Positions 1 through 11,700 of a DNA stretch of 64,000 bases are shown here, piece after piece. How positions within the stretch are numbered: the first letter of the stretch is position 1; every line of letters starts with the position of its first letter. The DNA comes from Drosophila persimilis. Its lineage: Eukaryota; Arthropoda; Insecta; Diptera; Drosophilidae. The position numbers and the translations under genes are program-made. Location: contig NW_020825294.1 of NCBI RefSeq assembly GCF_003286085.1, forward strand, positions 1,116,001 to 1,180,000, written 5' to 3'. The notes under the pieces are model-generated. The model did not search any database. It had not been told where the DNA came from and was given only the letters and a program-made list of their open reading frames with translations.

Positions 1-23
1 CCCAAGAACTGATTGGACTTTCG

Positions 24-1416
24 CTACTTTCTGTTCTGGAAGGCCTGAAAATGCCGACGACCGATAATGTGCCACACTGTCTCCTGGTAGCTGTGTGGCA
101 GGACCTCTTTCACCTTGTGCTCGCTCAAATACGTGAGATGGAAGGCATTGGTCTGCACCTCCGAAAAGCTGTTGGCATCGAGAACATTTGCCACAGCCAT
201 TAGTTGCATATGCTTATCGGAGGTGTAGACTACATAGGCCGTCAGCTTGAGAATGGAAGTGACGTGAACGGGCTGGAAAAAGGCCACATCCGATAGGTAC
301 TGCCACACGGGTCTTCGTCCGGCATAGAAGCTGGCAGTTATATAGCAAATCTCGACAGCATTCCGCATAATGTACCCACCGTAGATGGTGTTGTGGTTGT
401 TGCGATTCTCTGGAAAGGGCAGCAACACTGTGGACCGCTGGGTGTTCGAAATCCAGCTAAAGTCTGGTTTCTCCACATTCGACCTTTCCCATAGTATATC
501 CGTGCCCCTAGTGCGCATGAACAGCTCGTACATGAGCTTCTGTTCCGGTTCGGTGAGCGGCGTTTTATCCAAGCAGGTGGAGGGCGTGGTTTTCTTTTTT
601 TTCCGCTCTTTGGCCGCCTCCCAATAGATCTTTTCCTGCTCCATGGTCGGCTTTAATGGATTGACGGGAGCAGGGCCGGTATTGGTGGCATTACGTGCCA
701 CCATCAGAAAGATGCCTTTGGCGATGGTCTGTTCTTGCTGTCGCACATTGATGGAAATCTCCATGGAACTGGTGCCCGTCCAGGAAACGTGACCCGACAG
801 CATCAGATCTATGTCCGCCTTGGCCTGGACCAGCAACTCCACGCTGTCCACCAGCAGTGTGACGAATGTATACGGCAGAGGGGTGTTCCTCGGCAGTGAC
901 GGTAGCTTAACATGACAATGGCATATCCATACTGCGTAAATCGTGCGTAAATCAGCTGAAGTATGCGTACCAAGAAGGAGTTTACTTACTAGCAAGCATG
1001 TCCATCTCTTCGATTAGGCGCCCCCCTCGCACCATTCCCAGATAATTGACATGACGCTCACGCACTTTCACATCGGAGCCCAGCGGCAGGACGGCCGTTC
1101 TGTACGAGTCCTTCATGCTGCGCTCTGGCAAATCCTCCAGCTTCGGATGGTACTTGAGCAAGCCTGCTCGGCATTTGGGGATCGTGTGATAACCCATCTC
1201 TACCCCAACCTGCTCTTTGATCTTCTCGGTGACTGTAAGACTCAGGAATTAAAATAGTGGTGCAAATGAAGACCGGCAGATCTGTCGGTGCTTACTTTCA
1301 GCCATGGTTCCCGAGGAATGGTCGTCACCGCAGTCTTGAAACAGAAACCGCAGTCCCCTCGGTCCCCGAACGCGCATGGCGCCAACGGACTTGGCGCAAC
1401 GAGAAAGAAAATTCAT
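24..1416 (-). CDS. Acyl-CoA thioesterase 9-like, mitochondrial (ACOT9 family)
   Basis: Three exons are read on the minus strand: 1416-1296, 1232-990 and 931-24, giving 423 residues with consistent GT-AG junctions and frame. The N-terminus (MNFLSRCAKSVGAMRVRG) is basic and free of acids, as expected of a mitochondrial presequence. The body matches the two-HotDog-domain ACOT9 family, which hydrolyses fatty acyl-CoA to free acid and CoA in mitochondria. Recognisable stretches are GRLIEEMDMLA followed by the HCHVKLP segment in the first HotDog, and NHNTIYGGYIMRNAVEICY plus the VAFFQPVHVTSILKLTA strand in the second. A second in-frame ATG lies 18 bases upstream, at 1434; I chose 1416 for the cleaner presequence. 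It is divergent to Nhe3. The family call is secure, but which fly paralogue it corresponds to is not. Confidence 0.85.
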
Positions 1417-1891
1417 TTCAAAATCTCTATACAAAAGAAATTCTTGAGTTTAGTTTCGATGTTGATATAATATGAACAAAAAAATTGTTTAAATTGAACG
1501 TTTAACTCCCGCGGTGCTTATCGATGATTGCGCCATGTATCGAAATGACTCAAACAGCTGTGGAGAAACTTTGTCGTTTTCTCACACACTGGTCACGGGC
1601 ACACTGCAAGTAGCATACGGTTGTTTTTTACGTAGAGAGTGCAAAAAATTTAAATGTATTAGAGTTGATTTAAGAATAAATTGCTAATAAATAGCACATA
1701 ATAGAGACAGATATTCAATTGCGGCCTGGCCTAAGCGTGGCCTGTCGCAAAACCCCTGCTCCAAGCCCCTTTCCCCTCGCACGATTGGTGTTTGTGTTGT
1801 GCGCGAAATCAATTACAGCCGCGGGGCCAACGTCGTAACGTGAAAATCGATTTCGGTTTTCTCGGCGCTGTGCAAGCAGCTGCGTCACAAA
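1417..1891. promoter_or_regulatory. Divergent promoter gap between the ACOT9-like gene and Nhe3
   Basis: This 475-bp gap lies between two genes read away from each other. It holds a DRE-like TATCGATG near 1518 and a TGGTCACGGGCACACTGC stretch near 1590 resembling a spaced Motif-1 box. Start sites cannot be placed from sequence alone. Confidence 0.45.
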
Positions 1892-4800
1892 ATGTCCAAG
1901 TGCAATGATGTTACAGAAATAGAAATGGCATCGCAGACCGCTGGGAAAACAACTGACGACCTTCGTCATCATCCCATTCACCACACATCATCCCGGCCAC
2001 AGGATTGCGCGAGAAATATGTTCCTACTCGTTGCCGTGGTAGCAACAATGACCACCGGCTGCAGTGCCACGGACACGGACATTGCGCTTGATGCGAAGGC
2101 CACGTTGAACCATCGCATCCAAAGCCTCGATCTGCTGGTCTTTGTGTTCCTCCTGGCGCTAACAGTCCTCACCATTTGGCTGTTCAAACACCATCGCGTC
2201 TCCTGGCTGCACGAGACCGGCCTAGCCGTCATCTACGGTGAGTCAGTGGGGGACGGTTGACTAGAACGGGCTCCTTCCAGAACTATTTTAGATGTGTGTC
2301 CGTCACCTGTTTGTATCTGTCTATCTGTCTGTCTGTATCCCCACTCACACCCATATGCAACGACGGAGCTTTCATTGCCACCTCTTTGTCGTTTGTCGTT
2401 CGTAATTACGCTTTTGTGTGCACCGTAGTCGTGCCATTACGTGCATATGGCAGGCAGGCAGGCGGCATTAATTAATGGGGCCCAAAGTAAAGTAAAATCC
2501 CCAGCTAGACCCAACTTACAGACAAACAGACAATACGTTTGATGGATAGAGCGAAAACGCAATGAAAACAGAATTTCTTATTTATTTATTTATACACGCG
2601 CACGTGACCTTGTCGTGTTTAGTCATGCATTATCATTGGATTGGGGTTTTCCGCAGAATATACATATTTTATTTCTCATTCGATTTGCCACCAGCACACC
2701 ATCGCACACCACGACCAAAGAGCAGGGCCCCCGAGTACTTTCTCAATCCTAAACATTTTTGTATTGAAACAAGATTTCATCGAGCTAATTGAAGCTAATG
2801 AAACAATTCAATAAAACGGGTTAGAGCGACAATAACAAAACCCAGACACACACGTACTAGAGTATGTCTTCATAAAAAATGATTGTTAAAGAGCGAGTAA
2901 ACTGCCGCCTACGCCCTGCCCAGACCCGGGAGCGAAAGCTATTATTCGGTCTTCGGTCCTATCTAAATTTTCAACGTTCTTTCCCCACCCTTATAAAATA
3001 TGAGTTTAAACTAGAAATTCCGCGTGCAAATTTGTTAAAAACAGTCATCATTACGATGATAAGAGGTTGCCGCGCCTGAGCACTTGTTGAGCGTGGGTTC
3101 TCCGCCGATAAGAAACGGCTGCTGTTTGTACTGTGCTGGAGAACATATGTATGTATAGGGTAGTATTCTTATCAGGCAGACTTTTGATTAGTCACTCTCG
3201 CTTTTGTGATAGGTCAGGCTGTCCATAAAAAAAAATATGTACTTTTTAAACCCTATTTTATCTTTATTTTAGGCTTGATTGTGGGTGCCATTATACGATA
3301 TGCGGGCAACTCCACTCCTCTGGTCCACATACAGGTAGAGCCCCAGGGTACACCATCGTACAGCGATAAGCTGCCTCCTGATACGCTTTGGTTTAAGGTA
3401 AGCCCTTCTCATTGTCTCTCTCTACGCTGATAAAATTGTAGTGTTTCTATCCATTTTAGTATCCCGTTAATCAGACGAACGGGACAAAGCTGCCGGAGGG
3501 CATTAAGACGTACGCGTATGTGTTCCGTGGCCAGGTCTACGATGTGGATGAGAATGAAATTGATTTAAAGGCCACCTTCGATCCGGAGGTGTTCTTTAAC
3601 ATTATCCTACCGCCAATTATATTCTATGCGGGCTACAGCTTGAAGAAGGTTTTACTTTTTGCGACTGATTCGATGTTGCTAAGCGACACTAAAGGTTTTA
3701 TATCTTTGCAGAAATATTTCTTTCGTAATTTGGGTGCCATACTGACATTTGCCATTGTGGGTACCACATTGTCGGCCTTTCTCATTGGCGGCTTCATGTA
3801 CGGCTGTGTGAAACTGATGCCAAAGTACTTGAGTAGCAGTTTCACATTCCTGGACACTCTCTATTTTGGAGCCCTCATTTCGCCCACAGATCCGCTCACC
3901 ATTCTAGCCATATTCAATGATCTTCGGGTCGATGTTAATCTCTATGCGCTAGTTCTGGGCGAATCTGTGTTGAACGATGCGGTGGCCATTGTCCTCAGCG
4001 GGTAAAACAACCAACTAAAAAGTTAGGCATCAAATAATGCTTTTACACTCTTTGCAGAGCTATTCAAAATTATGGCGAACATTACTCCAATACGGGGGAG
4101 TTTGAGACCACAGCTTTTTTGCGTGCAATGAGCGATTTCTTTTCCATATTCTTCCTGTCGCTGCTGATTGGTGCAGCCATGGGCTGTTTTACGGCTTTGA
4201 TATCCTTTTTAAACAATAATTTAGATAATTTTAATTCTCTTTCCACCATATATTAACTGATTAACCGATTGCTTCCTTAACTCCTGCCACACTTGACCAA
4301 GTTTACGCGCGTACGCGACTTCCCCCTCCTGGAGTCTGCGCTCTTTGTGCTGATGAGCTACAGCACCTTTCTGCTCGCCGAGGCCACAGAGCTGACGGGT
4401 GTGGTGGCCGTTCTTTTCTGCGGCATCTGTCAGGCGCACTACACGTACAACAATCTGTCCGAGGATTCACGGCAACGCACCAAACAGATCTTTGAGTTGC
4501 TTAATTTTCTGGCCGAGAACTTTATCTTCTCCTACATTGGCGTGTCGATGTTCACGTTCCCCAAACATCACTTTGATGCTGGTTTCATCATTACCGCTTT
4601 CGTGAGTCTATTGAATTTTCCTGTGACATCTCTTTGTAATGGAAAATTCTTTTGATTTATGTAGATCTGCGCGGCCTTGGGACGGGCCGTGAATGTGTAT
4701 CCCTTGTCCTGGTTGCTCAACATCAGGCGGAAGCCAAAAATCTCATCCAATTTCCAGCATTTGCTCTTCTTTGCGGGCAAGTCTATGGAAAAATACTCAA

Positions 4801-6398
4801 GATCTAAACCATATTAATGTTATTCCTTGCGTATGTAGGCTTACGTGGTGCCATGTCTTTTGCCTTGGCCATACGGAATACGGTTTCGGATGCACGACAG
4901 ACCATGTTGACAGCCACATCGTTGATTGTCATCTTTACGGTCATTATACAGGGCGGGGCAGCCAATTTTCTGCTCAATTGGTTGAAAATACCGTGAGTAT
5001 TTTCCTTCCCTTCCAACAAATCAATATTTGAGCATTAATTTATGTCTTTCTCGTGATTGCAGTGTTGGCGTTGACGATGAGACTGAACAATTAAATAATT
5101 ACCAAGTGCACAGTGTGAGTAGCAATGGATAGCATTTGTTTGATTTACAAAATCGTTAAGCTTATTGTAATTTAAACAAATATCCGTTTGGATATTACTT
5201 AAAAGGGGGAACTTTCTTCTTTAAAGACAACAATTCCCAATCCAGAATAAATCTACGCAATCAAACTGTTATTTATCTTCAGAGAAAACTCTTCTAAACT
5301 TATAAACATTCATTGGGAAATACAATTAGATCAGATCTTAAAAATCTCTAACCAGTATGCCAAATTTTGGTTTAACTCCCCCATTTCTTAACTGGACATA
5401 GTGTTTAACTCATAATTTTTGTTGTTTGTACATTTCTGCGCAATTATCACAACATTTAACCATCCGTTGAATAAAAGGTATACAATTCCATGGACAATTC
5501 ACATCCGCAGACGGTACGTTTGGAATATCTCATTCAATACACTTTCGTTTTCTTCAGTTTCGATTTTTTTTTGTTTGCCTTTGTAGCTGCCATCAACTAT
5601 TTAAACCCATAAATGTTGGCAGGTCCCCGTGTATTTGTTGCCTTTTGTGTTTTGATTTTGTTTGGTATCCTCGTTAGTGTTGATATTTCTTTGTCCTTTA
5701 TCGAACGTAGTGCTAATCCCATTTGATGGAATTCTTTCGTCAGTCTGATGGTTATTTGCAGGACGTGGAAAGCGGTGGCGGAGGTCGTGGCAAAATGCGT
5801 TTGTCTGGCGGCGGCACGGAGTCCAATGTGGACACGCCCGTGGACGGGCCGAATGGAAGTCTGGGCAGCACAGGCGGCAGCGTCAACGGCGGACGTCGTC
5901 GCAATAGTCACGAGAAAGCCATACTGGCCAGGATCTGGGGTAGCTTCGACACGAAGTGAGTGATTTTTATGGCTATAGTAGTCCCCTATAATCGAAATCA
6001 ATCACAATTTAGGTACATGAAGCCCCTGCTGACGCATTCGCGGCCCACGCTGCTGGAGACGCTGCCCGTTTGCTGTAATCCCATTGCCAGGCTGCTCACC
6101 ACCACGCAGCAGCTAACACAGGTGAGTGGCTATAACAAATATATATTGTATTTATCAGAAAATACCATACTGAAAACATTTCATTTTGCAGGATGGCAGC
6201 GAGTTCAGGCGCGTTGACTCCGACTCGGATATATGCATAGACAACGATACTGGGAATGGTCTCAGCCAGGATGGCCTGGCCGGAGCTGCAGTTGCAGCTG
6301 GTGCCCCGTTGGGGCGGCGCAACTCATTAAGTCGCGTAAGTATCCATTACACGGGCGATACTCACAACCTACTGGCTAGCTACCGCAATATTCAATGA
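1892..6398 (+). CDS. Nhe3: Na+/H+ exchanger Nhe3 (endosomal NHE6/7/9 type)
   Basis: Exons: 1892-2237, 3273-3397, 3460-3648, 3712-4001, 4058-4199, 4293-4601, 4665-4776, 4839-4992, 5063-5114, probably 5478-5513, 5762-5955, 6013-6121 and 6192-6398. Together they give 754 residues in frame. The protein exchanges luminal or external protons for Na+ or K+ across endomembranes. The transporter core is plain: [18 protein letters not shown], the [12 protein letters not shown] segment, the [15 protein letters not shown] helix with its ND pair, and the [12 protein letters not shown] helix. The cytosolic tail is Gly/Ser-rich, then has [19 protein letters not shown] as in NHE6/7/9. The intron after 4199 is AT-AC and the one after 4776 is GC-AG. 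The last exon reads through a good donor at 6336 to a stop at 6398, so a spliced alternative C-terminus is possible. Intron 1 (2238-3272) holds nothing I recognise. Confidence 0.9.
4200..4292 (+). other. Nhe3: U12-type AT-AC intron in Nhe3
   Basis: This 93-nt intron starts ATATCCTTT and ends AC. TTCCTTAAC at 4273-4281 is a perfect minor-spliceosome branch site, 12 nt before the end. No GT donor is usable between the flanking codons. Splicing here joins ..GCFTAL to [10 protein letters not shown] in phase 0, which restores the conserved exchanger sequence. Confidence 0.9.
4777..4838 (+). other. Nhe3: GC-AG intron in Nhe3
   Basis: The donor reads GCAAGT after ..TTTGCGG and the acceptor is TATGTAG. 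Removing these 62 nt joins ..LLFFAG to [12 protein letters not shown] in frame. No GT donor nearby would keep this conserved segment. Confidence 0.8.
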
Positions 6399-8635
6399 GT
6401 GAATGAGTATGAGAAGCACCCCACCACCAAAGACTAACAATAGCCATAGCAAGTGAACCACTAACCAGAAGCCAAATACCAAACAAATCAAAATCAACCT
6501 CAACCTCAAACCAAACGAATCTGACAACAGAGTACTTACTACTTAGCAAACGATTAAAATGTGATTTATGTTTTTGTTGAATACTTTTTATGTTGAAATA
6601 TAATTTGTTGATTTTGTGGTGCAAAAAAAGGAAGGGAAGAAGCGATAAAGGGATCTGATCTTTCTGCCTACCTGCCTTCCTATACTATGTATTGTTGATA
6701 CTTTTGATCTAGTCTTAAATTGTACGTTGTATATATTGATTTCTGACTGTTAACTACTGTTTAATGCATGCTAACCAAAAATATACTACTTAACTTGAAA
6801 AATGTAACAACTCTTCACAGCGATGAATATTAATTTACTTATTTCTCATTTCTGCGGCATCTTTCTTTCTTTCTGTCTTTCCTTCGAACCAAACCAAACC
6901 ATCATCTAACCAACTCATGTGGACTCTCTCTCTCGTTTATCAATATATTTCACTTTGGTTTGCTCTAACAATCTACCATCTACGACCAATCAATCATCTA
7001 CAATAAACGCATCAATCTGATCCCCAAAACTGAAACGCTATAAATGAAACCTAAATACGAATTAAAAATGTTTAAATTAAAAGACAATCCAATTGAATGA
7101 ATCCAATCGCATTGCAAACGAACTCACTCTTGTCACGAATAATTTCATGTAAAATTGGAGATCTCGAAAGAACAACTTTCTTCCTATAATTTACTTACTA
7201 TTTATTCTATGCTATTCTTAGTCTGTTTTGTTTTTTATTTTGTCTACTTTTCCTAGCCGATAAACCATGTCTGTCTGTCCATGATATAAATCTACTCTAT
7301 AACCGTTTAACAAAGGCTTCCTATAGCTCACAGCAACTGATCAAATGTTCTTTGGTATCTTAAACTTTTAATTTCTGTATTTATTTCTCGTAATCGAATT
7401 TCTTAGATTCTAACACGCGACTAACCATGTAAGTACAGATTTTTGCAACTTAACTTTGTTTCCTTTCCTCATTTAATTATCGTATGAGAAGATATACTTC
7501 ATCCATTCACTGCTTTGATGCCCGCTTATTTGTAGGATTTCATTTCCACAAACAAAAACAAACAAAATAATTATGATTTTTATGATCGTACATTTTCGGT
7601 TTTGATTATTATTTTCGACAGGCCCCAGGCGATGATCATCGAAATGTTTATATATAAGTTTTTCGTTTCTTTGGTTGTTATTTATTGTAATCGGGTCTCA
7701 TTGCAAACATGTACAAATTAGTTAATTACTCTTCAGTTTATGCTCTTTTACGAAATGTTGTGATTCGGAACCCTAGTTTTAAACAAGAATAAAACACACA
7801 CAAAGTTTGTTAATTTATCAAGAAATTTTTGTGTTAAGATTTGATATCTGTGAGGGCCTTTCAGCTGAATCTCTATAGCAGACCGTCTATGATTTTCTAT
7901 TCTTTTAATATATGACTATATGACTTAGTTTTGCCATACTATAATCTGTATACGAATAAAAAGTTCGCACTGCACTTGGATAGTGATTCCTTATATGAAT
8001 ACTCATGAACATATTTCTTCTCTTTTTATTTACTTGAAATCGCTGCAACATTTTATTATAAAATGTGCAAACCCTTAATAATACTCAACTTCGAATAAAT
8101 ATGTGTCTAGATGGAGATTCTGGAGCACGTTCAAAGTCCGGTGTCAACGAGAGTCCGACTTTTAGGATTTTATGGGAAAAAATTATAAAAAAAAACCGCG
8201 ATTTAAAACAGTCGTGTTTGATTTTTGAAATGCGAGTCTTTTACACAAAATAAAATTATAGGAAAAGCTTTTTCGATTCCGCAAACAATAACTAGTGTAT
8301 GTATATATTTTCGACAACTGATATTTGGGCATTCAGTTTTATTTTTAAACTTAAATGTTGATCGAGTTGCTGATCTATTTTAATTGACGTTTTTGGTTCA
8401 TAATTAATTTCTACGAAAAAAACTTATTATTATATACATATACTGTATTTAAATTAAAGCGAAGCTCTCTGAATATATTAATTGTTGTGCTGTTAATTTT
8501 TAAGTCGAAAATCAATAAAAAAAAATACATATACAAAATATGCATTTTCTAATTTTGAATAAATGTTGAATGTATAGAAACTGATTGTTCATCTTTGTGC
8601 TTCTCCCATCCCTATTGTACATCTCAAAAGAAAAC
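6399..8635. other. AT-rich non-coding stretch downstream of Nhe3
   Basis: No convincing reading frame was seen. It probably holds Nhe3 3' UTR and intergenic DNA. A short acceptor-preceded segment at 7407-7424 could encode an alternative Nhe3 tail (five codons and a stop). The rest is AT-rich with scattered short T and A runs. Confidence 0.5.
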
Positions 8636-8682
8636 AGCTAGTAATATCAAATCGAGGAATATGGTTTCCAATCCCTGATCTT
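8636..8682 (+). repeat. Fragment of dispersed repeat family, left flank of the minisatellite
   Basis: The segment (AGCTAGTAATATCAAA, then GAGGAATATGGTTTCCAATC) matches parts of copies at 14107-14162, 49981-50040 and 53831-53890. It lies about 70 bp left of the minisatellite. Confidence 0.6.
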
Positions 8683-8749
8683 GATATTTGATCATTGATT
8701 TATTAAATTTGCACTGTCACTTGTAACTCATTCATTTTCAAATAATTTG

Positions 8750-11700
8750 AATTGTTATAATAATAATTATTCAATAAAAATCAAGAATAACAATTATAAT
8801 AACAATTATTCAATAAAAATCAAGAATAACAGTTATAATAACAATTATTCAATAAAAATCAAGAATAACAGTTATAATAACAATTATTCTATAAAAATCA
8901 AGAATAACAATTATAATAACAATTATTCAATAAAAGTCAAGAATAACAATTATTATAACAATTATTCAATAAAAATCAAGAATAACAATTATAATAACAA
9001 TTATTCAATAAAAATCAAGAATAACAATTATAATAATAATTATTCAATAAAAATCAAGAATAACAATTATAATAACAATTATTCAATAAAAATCAAGAAT
9101 AACAATTATAATAACAATTATTCAATAAAAATCAAGAATAACAATTATTATAACAATTATTCAATAAAAATCAAGAATAACAATTATAATAACAATTATT
9201 CAATAAAAGTCAAGAATAACAATTATAATAACAATTATTATAACAATTATTCAATAAAAATCAAGAATAACAATTATAATAACAATTATTCAATAAAAAT
9301 CAAGAATAACAATTATTTTAAAAAAATCAAGAATAACAGTTATAATAACAATTCTTCAATAAAAATCAAGAATAACAGTTATAATAACAATTATTCAATA
9401 AAAATCAAGAATAACAATTATTCAATAAAAATCCAGAATAACAATTATAATAACAATTATTCAATAAAAATCAAGAATAACAATTATAATAACAATTATT
9501 TTAAAAAAATCAAGAATAACAGTTATAATAACAATTATTCAATAAAAATCAAGAATAACAGTTATAATAACAATTATTCAATAAAAATCAAGAATAACAA
9601 TTATTCAATAAAAATCAAGAATAACAATTATAATAACAATTATTCAATAAAAGTCAAGAATAACAATTATAATAACAATTATTCAATAAAAGTCAAGAAT
9701 AACAATTATAATAACAATTATTCAATAAAAATCAAGAATAACAATTATTATAACAATTATTCAATAAAAATCAAGAATAACAATTATAATAACAATTATT
9801 CAATAAAAGTCAAGAATAACAATTATAATAACAATTATTATAACAATTATTCAATAAAAATCAAGAATAACAATTATAATAACAATTATTCAATAAAAAT
9901 CAAGAATAACAATTATAATAACAATTATTCAATAAAAATCAAGAATAACAATTATTCAATAAAAATCAAGAATAACAATTATAATAACAATTATTATAAC
10001 AATTATTCAATAAAAATCAAGAATAACAATTATAATAACAATTATTCAATAAAAATCAAGAATAACAATTATAATAACAATTATTATAACAATTATTATA
10101 ACAATTATTCAATAAAAATCAAGAATAACAATTATAATAACAATTATTCAATAAAAATCAAGAATAACAATTATAATAACAATTATTATAAAAATTATTC
10201 AATAAAAATCAAGAATAACAATTATAATAACAATTATTCAATAAAAATCAAGAATAACAGTTATAATAACAATTATTCAATAAAAATCAAGAATAACAGT
10301 TATAATAACAATTATTCTATAAAAATCAAGAATAACAATTATAATAACAATTATTCAATAAAAGTCAAGAATAACAATTATAATAACAATTATTATAACA
10401 AGTATTATAACAATTATTCAATAAAAATCAAGAATAACAATTATAATAACAATTATTCAATAAAAATCAAGAATAACAATTATAATAATAATTATTCAAT
10501 AAAAATCAAGAATAACAATTATAATAACAATTATTCAATAAAAATCAAGAATAACAATTATAATAACAATTATTCAATAAAAATCAAGAATAACAATTAT
10601 TATAACAATTATTCAATAAAAATCAAGAATAACAATTATAATAACAATTATTCAATAAAAGTCAAGAATAACAATTATAATAACAATTATTATAACAATT
10701 ATTCAATAAAAGTCAAGAATAACAATTATAATAACAATTATTATAACAATTATTCAATAAAAATCAAGAATAACAATTATAATAACAATTATTCAATAAA
10801 AATCAAGAATAACAATTATAATAACAATTATTATAAAAATTATTCAATAAAAATCAAGAATAACAATTATAATAACAATTATTCAATAAAAATCAAGAAT
10901 AACAATTATAATAACAATTATTCAATAAAAATCAAGAATAACAATTATAATAACAATTATTTAAAAAAAATCAAGAATAACAGTTATAATAACAATTATT
11001 CAATAAAAAATCAAGAATAACAGTTATAATAACAATTATTCAATAAAAGTCAAAAATAACAATTATAATAACAATTATTTAATAAAAGTCAAGAATAACA
11101 ATTATAATAACAATTATTATAACAATTATTCAATAAAAATCAAGAATAACAATTATAATAACAATTATTTAAAAAAAATCAAGAATAACAGTTATAATAA
11201 CAATTATTCAATAAAAATCAAGAATAACAGTTATAATAACAATTATTCAATAAAAATCAAGAATAACAATTATAATAACAATTATTCAATAAAAATCAAG
11301 AATAACAATTATTCAATAAAAATCAAGAATAACAATTATAATAACAATTATTCAATAAAAATCAAGAATAACAATTATTTTAAAAAAATCAAGAATAACA
11401 GTTATAATAACAATTATTCAATAAAAATCAAGAATAACAGTTATAATAAAAATTATTCAATAAAAATCAAGAATAACAATTATAATAACAATTATTCAAT
11501 AAAAATCAAGAATAACAATTATAATAACAATTATTCAATAAAAGTCAAGAATAACAATTATAATAACAATTATTCAATAAAAGTCAAGAATAACAATTAT
11601 AATAACAATTATTCAATAAAAATCAAGAATAACAATTATAATAACAATTATTATAACAATTATTCAATAAAAATCAAGAATAACAATTATAATAACAATT

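Noticed and set aside
8747-11020. A 757-residue protein-coding gene
   Set aside because: The frame is a by-product of a 39-bp tandem repeat. There is no non-repetitive coding sequence, the array continues for 2.2 kb beyond the stop, and one-base indels occur there.
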